A stretch of DNA of 38,734 bases from Sphingobium sp. C100 (GCF_000508185.1 NZ_AYOY01000156.1:1-38734), one strand, 5' to 3'; shown: positions 8,607 through 17,220, counted from the stretch's first letter. Numbers and translations: made by a program. The notes: a model not told the origin generated them from the sequence alone.

Positions 8607-9041
8607 TCAGTCCTCGGGATCGGCTGCGACAAGGCGGCGAAAACTGTCGATCGCGCAGCTCATGCCGTTGCGCGCCTGTAGTTCATCCCGCCCGGAACAG
8701 AGCGATCCATCCTCATTGGGTTCGACATAGAAGCCGGAATAGAAGCCCACCGAATCACACCCTCTTCCCAACCGCGCGCGATAGCGATGCTGGTCAGCCA
8801 GCAACAGATCCACGCCGTCGCGCACGACGATGCTCGCCCCCCGGATCGATCGCAAGGCGATGCAGCGCGGCCCCTTTTTCTCTTCCCAGTCATCGCCCTC
8901 TTCAGGCGTGACCCGCGCCGGCGCTTTCCCTTTGCGCACCATGGGGACGCGGATGATGACACGTCGCTCGATCGTCAACTGTGCCCATTGCACGGGCTCT
9001 GCGGCAGGCGCGGCGAGGAGCAGCAGGACGGAATGAAGCAA
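8607..9041 (-). CDS. Exported four-cysteine protein of unknown function
   Basis: A 144-residue protein starting at a TTG (9039-9041), supported by AAAAGGGG six bases upstream. The N-terminus MLHSVLLLLAAPAAEPVQW is a short signal peptide with likely cleavage after APAA. The mature part has a beta-rich start (QLTIERRVIIRVPMV), and four cysteines: one at PRCIALRS, one at GRGCDSVGFYSGFY, and two near the end (SLCSGRD, GMSCAIDSF), probably two disulfides in the periplasm. It is divergent from the FAD-linked dehydrogenase gene with about 80 bases between. Because of the TTG start an ORF finder requiring ATG would miss or mis-size it. Family not recognised. Confidence 0.75.
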   Translation of the reverse strand: MLHSVLLLLAAPAAEPVQWAQLTIERRVIIRVPMVRKGKAPARVTPEEGDDWEEKKGPRCIALRSIRGASIVVRDGVDLLLADQHRYRARLGRGCDSVGFYSGFYVEPNEDGSLCSGRDELQARNGMSCAIDSFRRLVAADPED

Positions 9042-9119
9042 GTGGGACCCCTTTTGGGAAATGGACGCTATCGCAGGATGGTTGAACCGTCGATGAATTC
9101 CGGGGCATAGGTGCGTCCC

Positions 9120-10559
9120 ATGATTGGACAGGATATTATTGACCGCTTCGCCGCCCTTCTTGGCTCCAAGGGCGTGACCAGCGACCAGGACGACCTGGCG
9201 CCCTGGGTGAATGACTGGCGCGGCCGCTATCATGGCGCGGCGGCGGCGATGCTGTCTCCTGCATCGACGCGGGAAGTCGCCGCAGCCGTGGCACTGGCTG
9301 CCGAACTTGGCGTCGCGCTGGTGCCGCAGGGTGGCAACACGTCGATGGTGGGCGGCGCGACGCCACCGGCCGACGGCTCCGCCCTCATCCTGTCGCTGCG
9401 ACGCATGAATCATATCCGCAGCCTGTCGCCGGACGATAATCTGGCGGTGTGCGAAGCCGGGGTGATCCTGAGCGTGCTGCATGACGCGGCTCAGGCGGCA
9501 GGACGACGCTTCCCCCTCAGCCTGGGAGCCAAGGGTTCAGCCACCATCGGCGGCCTGGTATCGACAAATGCCGGCGGAACCCAGGTTCTGCGCCACGGCA
9601 CCATGCGCGCGCTGGTCGAAGGCATAGAGGCGGTGCTGCCCGACGGCAGCATCTTCGACGGGCTGGATGCGCTCAGAAAAGACAATCGCGGCTATGACAT
9701 CAAGCAGTTGCTGATCGGCGCCGAAGGCACGCTGGGCGTAGTCACCGCCGCGTCCTTGCGGCTGGTGCCCGCCATCGCCGTGCGCGCAGTCGGCTGGGTC
9801 GGCGTCGATAGTCCTGCGCAGGCGCTGCGCCTGCTCCGCCTGACGGAGGAACGGCTGGGCAACAGCGTCGAGGGGTTTGAGGTAATCGCCGACGACACGC
9901 TCGGTTTCGTCCTGGGCCATGTGCCCGGCACCCGATCGCCGATCGAGACGCGCACGCCCTGGCATGTGCTGGTCGAGGTCGATCATGCGGATCTTTCCGA
10001 CCCCGGCCCGGCCGACCGGCTGGAAGAGGCGCTGACCGACGCCTTCGAACAAGGCATCGCCGTCGATGCCGCCATCGCCGTCAACGAAGCGCAGGCGGAA
10101 GCCTTCTGGCGCATCCGCGAATCGCTGTCGGAATCGGAACGGGCGCAGGGGCCGGCGCTGCAATATGACATCAGCGTGCCCGTGGCGAAGATGCCGGCCT
10201 TCATGATCGAGGCGGCTGCGGCGGCGCAAAGCCGCTTTCCCGGCACCACCGCCTCCTCATTCGGCCATCTGGGCGACGGCAATGTCCACTTCCACGTCCG
10301 CGCGCCCAAGGGGACGAGCGATGGGCCGGCCTGGATCGCGGCGCAGGGGCAGGCGATCAACGGCTTCGTCCATGATGCCGTGGTCGCGGCCGGTGGCTCC
10401 ATCTCGGCCGAACATGGCATTGGCCAGATGAAACGGGCCGAACTCGGCCGGCTGGCCAGCCCCGCCCGGATCGCGGCGCTGCGCGCCATCAAGACGGCGT
10501 TCGATCCTCGGGGTTTGTTCAACCCCGGCAAGTTGATCCCGCTGCCTGAAGAAGGCTGA
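9120..10559 (+). CDS. FAD-linked D-2-hydroxyacid dehydrogenase (GlcD/D2HGDH-like)
   Basis: Oxidises a D-2-hydroxyacid (lactate, glycolate or 2-hydroxyglutarate class) with a bound FAD. The 479-residue protein shows the PCMH-type FAD domain in the first half: VPQGGNTSMVGGATP, SLGAKGSATIGGLVSTNAGG, YDIKQLLIGAEGTLGVVT. The C-terminal FAD-oxidase domain carries SSFGHLGDGNVHFHV (metal and substrate histidines), SAEHGIGQMKRAEL and FDPRGLFNPGK. The start is ATG 9120, or GTG 9111 three codons upstream; neither has a decisive ribosome site. No GlcE/GlcF partner genes are adjacent, which argues for a single-subunit enzyme of the D-2-hydroxyglutarate/D-lactate group. Substrate unknown. Confidence 0.93.
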   Translation: MIGQDIIDRFAALLGSKGVTSDQDDLAPWVNDWRGRYHGAAAAMLSPASTREVAAAVALAAELGVALVPQGGNTSMVGGATPPADGSALILSLRRMNHIRSLSPDDNLAVCEAGVILSVLHDAAQAAGRRFPLSLGAKGSATIGGLVSTNAGGTQVLRHGTMRALVEGIEAVLPDGSIFDGLDALRKDNRGYDIKQLLIGAEGTLGVVTAASLRLVPAIAVRAVGWVGVDSPAQALRLLRLTEERLGNSVEGFEVIADDTLGFVLGHVPGTRSPIETRTPWHVLVEVDHADLSDPGPADRLEEALTDAFEQGIAVDAAIAVNEAQAEAFWRIRESLSESERAQGPALQYDISVPVAKMPAFMIEAAAAAQSRFPGTTASSFGHLGDGNVHFHVRAPKGTSDGPAWIAAQGQAINGFVHDAVVAAGGSISAEHGIGQMKRAELGRLASPARIAALRAIKTAFDPRGLFNPGKLIPLPEEG

Positions 10560-10689
10560 ACAGAGCCAAGAGCGCGCCGCCGCCGACAAAGCGATTGCAC
10601 CGGGCCAGCAAGGCCTTTATCGCCCTGCCCCAATCTTCCGGCCCGCGGCGCACGCAAAAGCGCCGCCATATGAGAGAATGGACCTGACC

Positions 10690-11487
10690 ATGGCCACTGC
10701 GCCCGCGAACAACCTGCCGATCTTCTACAACGACCTGCTGCCGCTCAGCACCATGGATCATGCCGACTATAAAAGCCGCAGCGTCGATGCCGCGCCCTTC
10801 CTTACCAGCCAGCATGCGGTCCCGCTGACGATTGACGAATTTGTCACCGCGCAGCGTTTCGCGCCGATCATCTTCTCGGCCGGCGCTGATTCGGTGCCAC
10901 TGCTGCTGATGGGCCTCAACGAAGGCGTGAATGTCTTCCTGGACGATGAAGGCAAGCTGCGCGGCCCCGCCTATGTGCCCGCTTATGTCCGCCGCTATCC
11001 CTGGATGCTGGCCAAGCTGCGTCCCGACAGCGAGGAGCTTTCGCTCTGCTTCGATCCGACCAGCCCGGCGGTCGGCGCTTTCGAGGAAGGCACGCCCCTG
11101 TTCGAGGATGGCAAGCCCAGCGAACTGACCCAGGGCGTCCTCAAATTCTGCGAGGATTTCGAGCAGGCGGCTGCGCGGACCGGCCAGTTCGTTCGCGAAT
11201 TGCAGGAAATGGACCTGCTGATGGACGGTGAAGTGTCGATCCAGACGCCGATCACCGATCAGCCGTTCGTCTATCGCGGTTTCCGCATGGTCAACGAAGA
11301 CAAGCTGCGCGACCTGCGCGGCGACCAGCTGCGCAAGATCAACCAGAGCGGGATGCTGCCGCTCATCTATGCGCACCTCTTCTCGCTCCAGTTGATGCGC
11401 GAAATTTTCGAAAGCCAGATCGGCCAGGGCAAAGGCCCGATCGCCGCGCCGGACGCGCCCGGCGCCCCGGCGCCCGCCGAAGGCTGA
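10690..11487 (+). CDS. sapC: SapC-family protein
   Basis: A 265-residue SapC-like protein. The family was named after a Campylobacter S-layer-associated gene, and its role in sphingomonads is unknown; in that group it is a conserved soluble protein. Recognisable parts are NNLPIFYNDLLPLS at the N-terminus, the central YVPAYVRRYPWML, the LCFDP..P...FEEGTPLF segment, and TDQPFVYRGFRMVNEDKLRDL toward the C-terminus. The last 20 residues are an Ala/Pro linker-like tail. The ATG at 10690 gives the family-like MATAPANNLP start; ATG 10678 adds four residues. It is followed by the candidate small RNA and then a strong terminator, which could also serve as its own terminator. Confidence 0.88.
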   Translation: MATAPANNLPIFYNDLLPLSTMDHADYKSRSVDAAPFLTSQHAVPLTIDEFVTAQRFAPIIFSAGADSVPLLLMGLNEGVNVFLDDEGKLRGPAYVPAYVRRYPWMLAKLRPDSEELSLCFDPTSPAVGAFEEGTPLFEDGKPSELTQGVLKFCEDFEQAAARTGQFVRELQEMDLLMDGEVSIQTPITDQPFVYRGFRMVNEDKLRDLRGDQLRKINQSGMLPLIYAHLFSLQLMREIFESQIGQGKGPIAAPDAPGAPAPAEG

Positions 11488-11524
11488 ACCCGATTAGATT
11501 CGGGCGGCCTTGCTCTTTGGTAGA

Positions 11525-11690
11525 AGGGGCGTCGCTTCCCTCTTGAAAGGCGATGCGACCTGCCCTATCTACTGAACATACGGCGCACCTGCCCCCCTTT
11601 CGGGTGTGTCGTATGGGCGCCTCCCCCTTTGGAGGCGTCTCCTCCCTGAACCTTGGCCACCCCATGCTTGCATGGGGTGGTTTTTTATTG
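11525..11690 (+). ncRNA. Candidate small RNA with C-rich hairpin loops and its own terminator
   Basis: Directly visible are three consecutive hairpins and a terminator with no coding signal. Stem 1: GCGTCGC pairs with GCGATGC (about 11529-11556), loop containing CCCTCTT. Stem 2: CATACGGCGCACC pairs with GGTGTGTCGTATG (about 11577-11615), loop containing CCCCCCTTT. Stem 3: GCGCCTCC pairs with GGAGGCGT (about 11617-11639), loop CCCTTT. Then an unpaired CTCCTCCCTGAACC and a terminator ending TTTTTT. Repeated exposed CCUCC/CCCC motifs are known from alphaproteobacterial regulatory RNAs that pair with Shine-Dalgarno sequences. It may be an independent transcript or processed from the sapC 3' end; I saw no convincing promoter. 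Confidence 0.5.
11657..11686 (+). terminator. Strong Rho-independent terminator
   Basis: CCACCCCATGC (11657-11667) pairs perfectly with GCATGGGGTGG (11670-11680), followed directly by six T. It ends the candidate small RNA and/or the sapC transcript before tRNA-Glu. Confidence 0.92.
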
Positions 11691-11777
11691 ATGCAGATGT
11701 GAGAGATCGCGCTTTCGCTTGACGGAAACGGCGGGGGTGCTAAAGCGCACCCCCTGCCGGCCGCCGATGCGGCGCAT

Positions 11778-11852
11778 GGCCCCTTCGTCTAGCGGTTAGG
11801 ACGCGGCCCTCTCACGGCTGAAACACGGGTTCGATTCCCGTAGGGGTCACCA
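11778..11852 (+). tRNA. tRNA-Glu (anticodon CTC)
   Basis: The cloverleaf can be drawn by hand. The acceptor GGCCCCT pairs with AGGGGTC (one G-U), the D arm contains AGCGGTTAGGA, and the anticodon stem CGGCC/GGCTG closes the loop CTCTCAC with anticodon CTC reading GAG. The T arm is ACGGG-TTCGATT-CCCGT. The discriminator is A, and CCA is encoded (11850-11852). The 3' half is a typical target for integrases, and an integrase-like relic follows. Confidence 0.97.
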
Positions 11853-11869
11853 CCTTCGTCTCCAAGAAG

Positions 11870-12030
11870 GTGTCAATACATTCCCTAAGCGACTGTTTGT
11901 TCGACACGTCCAAACGCGGGCGCTACCGGCGGATCAACTATCGCGATCTGGGCAGGCAGAAGCCCCTCGCGTTCCATCGCGTAGCGGCCATAAGCAGCCT
12001 GTCTGCACCTGGGCGATCAAAAATCGACGC
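11870..12030 (+). pseudogene. Possible relic of a tyrosine integrase N-terminal (arm-binding) domain
   Basis: Eighteen bases past tRNA-Glu, one frame reads GRYRRINYRDLGRQKPLAF, followed by a degraded stretch ending in GRSKIDAGG. P4-type integrases carry at the same place a segment of the form W-R-x-x-Y-R-x-x-G-(R/K)-Q-K-x-L-A-x-G, then YPAVSL and an ARxKIxAGxDP-like helix. The match is short: the catalytic domain is absent and the frame runs on into antisense htpG sequence. The location directly behind a tRNA is where such an integrase would sit. Family assignment is from memory of the motif and should be treated as tentative. The rest of 11853-12087 holds nothing else I recognise except a small GGGGAGCC/GGCTCCCC hairpin just past the htpG stop. 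Confidence 0.4.
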
Positions 12031-12087
12031 CGGAGGACTCCGCCGAGCCGCCTCAAAGCCAGGGGAGCCGGTAGGCTCCCCGCAACA

Positions 12088-13974
12088 TCATCCCAAGGCT
12101 TTCGTCATCAAGCGCTCCAACCGCTCGGCAAAGGCCCTTGGATCGGCCGGGGGTTCACCCTCGGCAATCCGGGCCTCATCAAGCAACAGAAATGCGAGGT
12201 CGCGTCGCCCGTCGACATCGCCGCAGGCCTCACCCAATTTCGCGATGAGAGCGTGGCCCGCATTCACCTCCAGGACCGGCTTCGCCCGCTCAGGTGCACG
12301 GCCGGCTGACGCCAGCATCTTTTCCAGTTGCAAGTCCATGGCGTTCTCGGCCGCAACGATGCAGACCGCGCTACTGGTCAAGCGGTCCGAAATACGAACA
12401 TCGGACACCTCGTCTGCCAACGCCTCCTTGGCAAAGGTAATAAAGCTATTGGCCTCCTCGCTCGGCCCGGCCGCGCTGCTGCTCCCCTCGGCCAGGGGGA
12501 TGAGGCTCAGATCGGCTGCGCCTTGCGTGACAGATTTGAAGGGCTTGCCCTCGTAGTCGACGCCCATCGTCGTCCAGAAACTATCGACCTGATCGGGGAG
12601 CAGCAGGACTTCAATGCCACGGGCCTTGAACCCCTCGATCTGGGGGGACTGCGCAATGCGATCCAGATCATTGCCGGTGGCGTAGTAGATCGCCGTCTGG
12701 TTTTCCTGCAAGGAGCCGACATAGTCCTTGAGCGAACGCCACGCGCCATTGGATGTCGTGCTCTTGAACCGGGCTAGGCCCAGCAATGCCTCGCGGCGTT
12801 CGAAATCCTCATAGAGGCCTTCCTTCATCACTGATCCGAAATTTTCCCAGATTGCGGCATAACGTTCCGGGTCGTTGGTCGCGATTTTGTCCAGTTCGGA
12901 GAGGATGCGGTTGCTGACGCCCTTCTGAATGGCCGCCAGAACCGGACTGTCCTGAATCATCTCGCGCGACATATTGAGTGGAAGATCGGCGGAATCCACA
13001 AGACCGCGCACGAAACGCAGATAGCGCGGCAGAATCTCCGCCTCGTCGGTGATAAACACACGGCGCACATAGAGTTTGATGCGGCCCTTGCGGTCGGGGT
13101 CGAACAGATCGAACGGTTTGGTTTCGGGGATGAAGGTCAGGACGGAATATTCGTGACGTCCCTCCGCCCGATAATGCAGCGTCAGGGCTGGCTTATCGAA
13201 CTGCCCCGCGACGCTGCGGTAAAAGTCGGCATAATCGTCCTCGCTGATGTCGGACTTGGCCTTGGTCCACAGCGCAACGCCATCGGCGACCTGCCCTGGC
13301 GCCTCCTCGCTTCCGACTTCCTGGAGAAAGATGGGGACCGGGACATGACCCGACTGCGCCTTGACGATCCGCTCCACAGTGTAGCGCTCGACATAGGTTT
13401 TGGCGTCGTCGAGAAGGTGAAGCGTGACGCGCGTACCACGCTTGGGCGCCGCTGCGAGATCGGTTGATGCGATCGTGTAAGTACCCAGGCCATCGGAGCA
13501 CCAGGTCGCTGCATCGGTCGTGCCGGCGCGGCGAGACACAACCTCCACCTTCCCCGCCACCATGAATGCAGAATAGAAGCCGACGCCAAACTGCCCGATG
13601 AGTTGCTGCCCCTCTCCATTTTTGTCTGCGGCAAGTTTATCCATGAACGCCTTGGTGCCCGACCGTGCAATGGTGCCCAGCGTTTCGCTCATATCCGCGG
13701 CGGTCATGCCGATGCCATTATCCTCGATGACGAGAGTGCCGGCTTCCTTGTCCAGCGTCAGGCTGATCCGCGATTTGGGGTCCTCATCCAGCAGCGCCGG
13801 GTTCGAGATCGCTTCATAACGCAGCTTTTCGCAGGCATCGGCTGCATTGGAGATAAGCTCGCGCAGGAACACGTCCCTATCTGAATAAACCGAGTGGACC
13901 ATCATGTGCAGGAGCTTTGAAACATCAGCCTCGAAGGCCCGCGTTTCAGGGGCGGTAACAGTGTCCGTCGTCAT
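12088..13974 (-). CDS. htpG: Molecular chaperone HtpG (Hsp90)
   Basis: Cytosolic ATP-dependent chaperone dimer that remodels client proteins together with the DnaK system. The 628-residue protein has the GHKL ATPase motifs FLRELISNAADACEKL, IEDNGIGM, GTIARSGTKAF and GQFGVGFYSAFMV in the N-domain, YVRRVFITDE and DLPLNMSREMIQ in the middle domain, and a C-terminal dimerisation domain ending LERLMTKALG. The start is the ATG at 13972-13974 (MTTDTVTAPETRAFEADVSK); the open frame extends 54 codons further upstream but that segment lies across the likely promoter. It has a heat-shock-like promoter about 45 bases upstream. It lies in the segment flanked by tRNA-Glu, so it may have been carried in with it. 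Confidence 0.98.
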   Translation of the reverse strand: MTTDTVTAPETRAFEADVSKLLHMMVHSVYSDRDVFLRELISNAADACEKLRYEAISNPALLDEDPKSRISLTLDKEAGTLVIEDNGIGMTAADMSETLGTIARSGTKAFMDKLAADKNGEGQQLIGQFGVGFYSAFMVAGKVEVVSRRAGTTDAATWCSDGLGTYTIASTDLAAAPKRGTRVTLHLLDDAKTYVERYTVERIVKAQSGHVPVPIFLQEVGSEEAPGQVADGVALWTKAKSDISEDDYADFYRSVAGQFDKPALTLHYRAEGRHEYSVLTFIPETKPFDLFDPDRKGRIKLYVRRVFITDEAEILPRYLRFVRGLVDSADLPLNMSREMIQDSPVLAAIQKGVSNRILSELDKIATNDPERYAAIWENFGSVMKEGLYEDFERREALLGLARFKSTTSNGAWRSLKDYVGSLQENQTAIYYATGNDLDRIAQSPQIEGFKARGIEVLLLPDQVDSFWTTMGVDYEGKPFKSVTQGAADLSLIPLAEGSSSAAGPSEEANSFITFAKEALADEVSDVRISDRLTSSAVCIVAAENAMDLQLEKMLASAGRAPERAKPVLEVNAGHALIAKLGEACGDVDGRRDLAFLLLDEARIAEGEPPADPRAFAERLERLMTKALG

Positions 13975-14397
13975 CGTCTCTCTGGCTCTCGAATTTGCTA
14001 GAATTGCGGGAAGCAGATGGATGGAATGTCGTTCCGGTTCAAGAGGTCGCATTGCATTACAGATGGTCCGGGACGTCATCATGGCAATGAAGCAGAGGCC
14101 TTTATCGATGAGCGGGTTGCCCCGGTTCAAAATCACCGGAGCATTCAGCGGGATACAGGGCGAAACGCGCAGAGTTGCGCGAAGCAGGTCGGATGGGAAT
14201 TGACGTCAGTCTTGCACGGTCGATCGGGAAAAGCGCACGTACCGCAGCGGGGAGGTCGAAATGGAGGCTGAACGCGTCCGGTTTGGGTCACTACCGGCGG
14301 CGCGGCCTGAAGCGACCGCCGCAACTATCATAGCGACTCTTGCAAACGGACGCGAATGACTTAACGTCGGCGGCAATCACGTTACGCTGGGGGAACG
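13975..14397. other. Divergent intergenic region between htpG and the STAND-type regulator
   Basis: A 423-base non-coding stretch. On the left it holds the heat-shock-like promoter for htpG. On the right, 14 bases before the regulator's GTG, there is an inverted repeat TAACGT (14362-14367) / ACGTTA (14379-14384) with an 11-base spacer, a possible operator. Frames open across this region look like non-coding chance frames. Confidence 0.5.
14017..14043 (-). promoter_or_regulatory. Heat-shock (sigma-32-like) promoter of htpG
   Basis: On the minus strand CTTGAA (14038-14043) is followed after 13 bases by CCATCCAT (14017-14024), close to the sigma-32 pattern CTTGAA ... CCCCATnT. Transcription would begin about 35 bases before the htpG ATG. 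This is a pattern match only. Confidence 0.5.
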
Positions 14398-17118
14398 GTG
14401 TCGATCAGCGGTGACTTTGGCGCATTGTCGCAGCGGTCAGCCTATGGCTTCGGCGATTTTCGTCTGCTGCCCGAACAACAAACCCTTCTCTTCCAGGAAA
14501 AGCCTGTCGCTCTTGGTGGCCGCGCATTTGATATCCTGACCTTGCTGGTGTCTCGGGCGGGGGAGGTCGTCAGCAAAGCCGATTTGTTTGCACATGTGTG
14601 GCCTGATTACATCGTTCATGATCATAATTTGAAGGTCAACGTCGGCAATGTGCGCCGCAGCCTGGCGGAGCTTGATCCCGACGGGGAGTATATCGCCACG
14701 ATCGCCGGCCGCGGATATAAGTTCGTAGCAAACGTGGAAATTGGCGGAGAGCCGATGGCTGCGACGCGCATAGCAGTAACCGGTCATCATATCAGCCCGC
14801 CCAATGTGCCGCGTCTTTTCGGCCGTGACGAGATGATCGGGCTTATCTGCGAACAGCTTATACACCCCGGTTACCTGTCCATCGTTGGCCCGGGAGGCGT
14901 TGGAAAGACATCTATCTCCATCGCTGCGGCGCAAATGTGTCGTGGTTCGGATGACGCTGTCGCATTCGTCGACCTTTCGACATTGAATGATCCGCGTTTT
15001 GTCGTACCCGCAATGGCGTCGGGTGTCGGAGTTTCGCTGGGGCTGGACGATCCGATAGCAGGCGTGATCGACCGTCTCCGCCGGGGCAACATGATCGTAA
15101 TCATCGACAATTGCGAACATGTGGTTGCAATGGCAGCTTCGGTGATCGAGCGAATTTCCTCGGAACTTCCACAGGCCCGCATCGTCGTCACGAGCCGTGA
15201 ACCTTTGCGAACCCGGCATGAACGGGTCTATTTCCTGCCGGGTCTTCACTATCCCGATTGCTCGGCGCAGATAGACGCGAACGATGCCCTGGCCTACCCT
15301 GCCATTCAGCTCTTCCTGGCAAAAGTCCAGAATGTGGGCGTCGGGGAACTTACCGACGAATATGTCCGCAACATCGCTTCGGTCTGCGCGAGACTGGAGG
15401 GCCTGGCGCTTGCGATCGAGCTGGCGGCCGGGACCGCCAGCGCGCTTGAGCCCACCGCGCTGAAGCAATTCTTTGAACATGGCTTCGACATGATGAGCCG
15501 TGGTCCGAGAGATGCACCGCTTCGCCATCAGACGCTGGAAGCCACGCTCGACTGGAGCTATCGGCTTCTTACCGAACGGGAGGCGGTTCTGCTGGAACTG
15601 CTTTCGCTTTTCTCCGGGCGTTTCAGTGCCGATGACGTAGAGGCGCTATATGGTGCCGGCGGGATAGAACCGATGGAAGGGCGTGATGCCTTGTCGCAGC
15701 TGGCGGCCAAGTCGCTCGTTACGACCGAGTTCAGTCAAGGGACGCTACTCTACAGGCTGCCTGAAAGCACATCAGCCTATGCATCCCAGCGACTCTTTGG
15801 AGCCCCCTATCGTCAAACGGCAAGACGCCAATTTGCCGTCAGCATCTGCACCAAGTTGCAGAAGGCGGAGCGGGAATGGTTGCTTCAGACCTCCAGACAA
15901 TGGCTGGGAAAATATCGGGCGCTCATTGACGATGTTCGCTCCGTCATTGCCTGGGCCTTTGATCCGGCCGGCGATGCTGAAGTCGGCGCGGCTGTTGTCG
16001 TTGCTGCCCTGCCGCTTTGGCAGGAATTGCCGGCATTCAAGGAAATGCTTGCAGCTATCGAGACCGCTGAAACGGCCGGGCCCGCAATGGCGGCTCTGTC
16101 GCCAGTCGATCGCGTCAAGCTTTCGACAGCCAAGGCCTGGGCCATGACGCTGGCCCGCAAAATGCATCCAAGGACCGATTTAGCATGGCGTAACAGTATC
16201 GATCATGCCCGCGAAGCTGGAGACCCGGAGTTCGAGCTGCCGGCAGTCTGTGGTCAGGCGGTATTCCTCACCTATTCCGGCCGGCCGCTCACAGCCGTGC
16301 GAAGCATGTATCATTATGCAGCCGTGACGGGCCTCAACTGGGACGCCGTGCCCGACGGCAAGCGCTTTCTTGCACATGCGGAAATTTATGCCGGGCGGTT
16401 TTCGTCTGCATCGGTCCGGCTGGAGGAATTGACTGCGGCCTGTGGGCACCTGACCGATGGTCGTCGATTGTCGCGCTTCCAGGTGGACTTGCCCGTCGCG
16501 ATCGGCCTGTCCCATGCCTTTCTGTTCTGGTTACAGGGAGAGGCGGCGCGTGCTTCTGAGGTTGCGGGTCGCGCGATCGCCAGGGCGGCCGAACTCAATC
16601 ATATGATCTCGCTGGGCAATGCGCTTTGCCTTGCGGGCCTGCCGGTTGCCTATTTGAACGGCGACCTGGCGACGGCTTCCCTTCTTCAGGAGCAACTGGC
16701 GGAAGTGAGCAAGCGCGAGAATATCGGCATCTACGAAGGAACGAGCCAGTTCTTCTCAGGCGCGATCCTTGCGGCTCAAGGCGATGACGCCGGCCTTGGG
16801 ATCATGCAAAAGAGCATTATTGAACTCGAGGCAAATAATTGGCTGGCCCGGGTGGCATTCTACCAATGTCTGCTCGCAGACGCTTGGCTAAAAATAGGAA
16901 ACGTGCAGCAGGCAGAACAATGCCTCAAGCAAGCGCTCAGGCAAGCTCACCTGCGTGAGGAACGCTGGTGCCATGCCGAACTCTTGCGTGTTGCTGGCGT
17001 GATCGAAGGCAGAAAAGGATGCGGTGAAAAGGCGGAACGCCTTCTGGAAAAATCCGTTCGATGGGCGCAGGCCATGGGGGCCGGGTCAGCCATTGGGCGG
17101 ACAAGGGCATCGAACTAA
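14398..17118 (+). CDS. Winged-helix / NB-ARC (STAND-type) ATPase transcriptional regulator with TPR-like C-terminus
   Basis: A 906-residue regulator. Residues about 15-110 form an OmpR/CadC-type winged helix (GGRAFDILTLLVSRAGEVV, HNLKVNVGNVRRSLAELD, TIAGRGYKFVANV). Then comes an NB-ARC-like ATPase: Walker A GPGGVGKTS (164-172), Walker B MIVIIDNCEH (232-241), sensor IVVTSREPLRTRHERVY, and a winged extension containing RHQTLEATLDWSY. Residues about 540-900 are alanine-rich helical pairs resembling TPR repeats, the likely signal-sensing arm. GTG start with GGGGG four bases upstream. The family acts as ligand-gated oligomerising transcription activators. It converges on the hydrolase/isochorismatase operon, its likely target by proximity. 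The C-terminus (GSAIGRTRASN) looks cut short relative to relatives I recall. Confidence 0.9.
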   Translation: MSISGDFGALSQRSAYGFGDFRLLPEQQTLLFQEKPVALGGRAFDILTLLVSRAGEVVSKADLFAHVWPDYIVHDHNLKVNVGNVRRSLAELDPDGEYIATIAGRGYKFVANVEIGGEPMAATRIAVTGHHISPPNVPRLFGRDEMIGLICEQLIHPGYLSIVGPGGVGKTSISIAAAQMCRGSDDAVAFVDLSTLNDPRFVVPAMASGVGVSLGLDDPIAGVIDRLRRGNMIVIIDNCEHVVAMAASVIERISSELPQARIVVTSREPLRTRHERVYFLPGLHYPDCSAQIDANDALAYPAIQLFLAKVQNVGVGELTDEYVRNIASVCARLEGLALAIELAAGTASALEPTALKQFFEHGFDMMSRGPRDAPLRHQTLEATLDWSYRLLTEREAVLLELLSLFSGRFSADDVEALYGAGGIEPMEGRDALSQLAAKSLVTTEFSQGTLLYRLPESTSAYASQRLFGAPYRQTARRQFAVSICTKLQKAEREWLLQTSRQWLGKYRALIDDVRSVIAWAFDPAGDAEVGAAVVVAALPLWQELPAFKEMLAAIETAETAGPAMAALSPVDRVKLSTAKAWAMTLARKMHPRTDLAWRNSIDHAREAGDPEFELPAVCGQAVFLTYSGRPLTAVRSMYHYAAVTGLNWDAVPDGKRFLAHAEIYAGRFSSASVRLEELTAACGHLTDGRRLSRFQVDLPVAIGLSHAFLFWLQGEAARASEVAGRAIARAAELNHMISLGNALCLAGLPVAYLNGDLATASLLQEQLAEVSKRENIGIYEGTSQFFSGAILAAQGDDAGLGIMQKSIIELEANNWLARVAFYQCLLADAWLKIGNVQQAEQCLKQALRQAHLREERWCHAELLRVAGVIEGRKGCGEKAERLLEKSVRWAQAMGAGSAIGRTRASN

Positions 17119-17220
17119 CCGTCGAGTTGAAGCGAACGGAGGGCGTGAGCGCGATGCCCATGAAACCATGGCCGACACTCCGCTGGTCGTCCTCCGTCCG
17201 CCGGATGGAAAGGAGAGAGT

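Noticed and set aside
11870..12556. 228-codon plus-strand frame starting after tRNA-Glu, taken as a gene
   Set aside because: Most of it is antisense to the end of htpG. Only the first 50 codons, outside htpG, were kept as a possible integrase relic.
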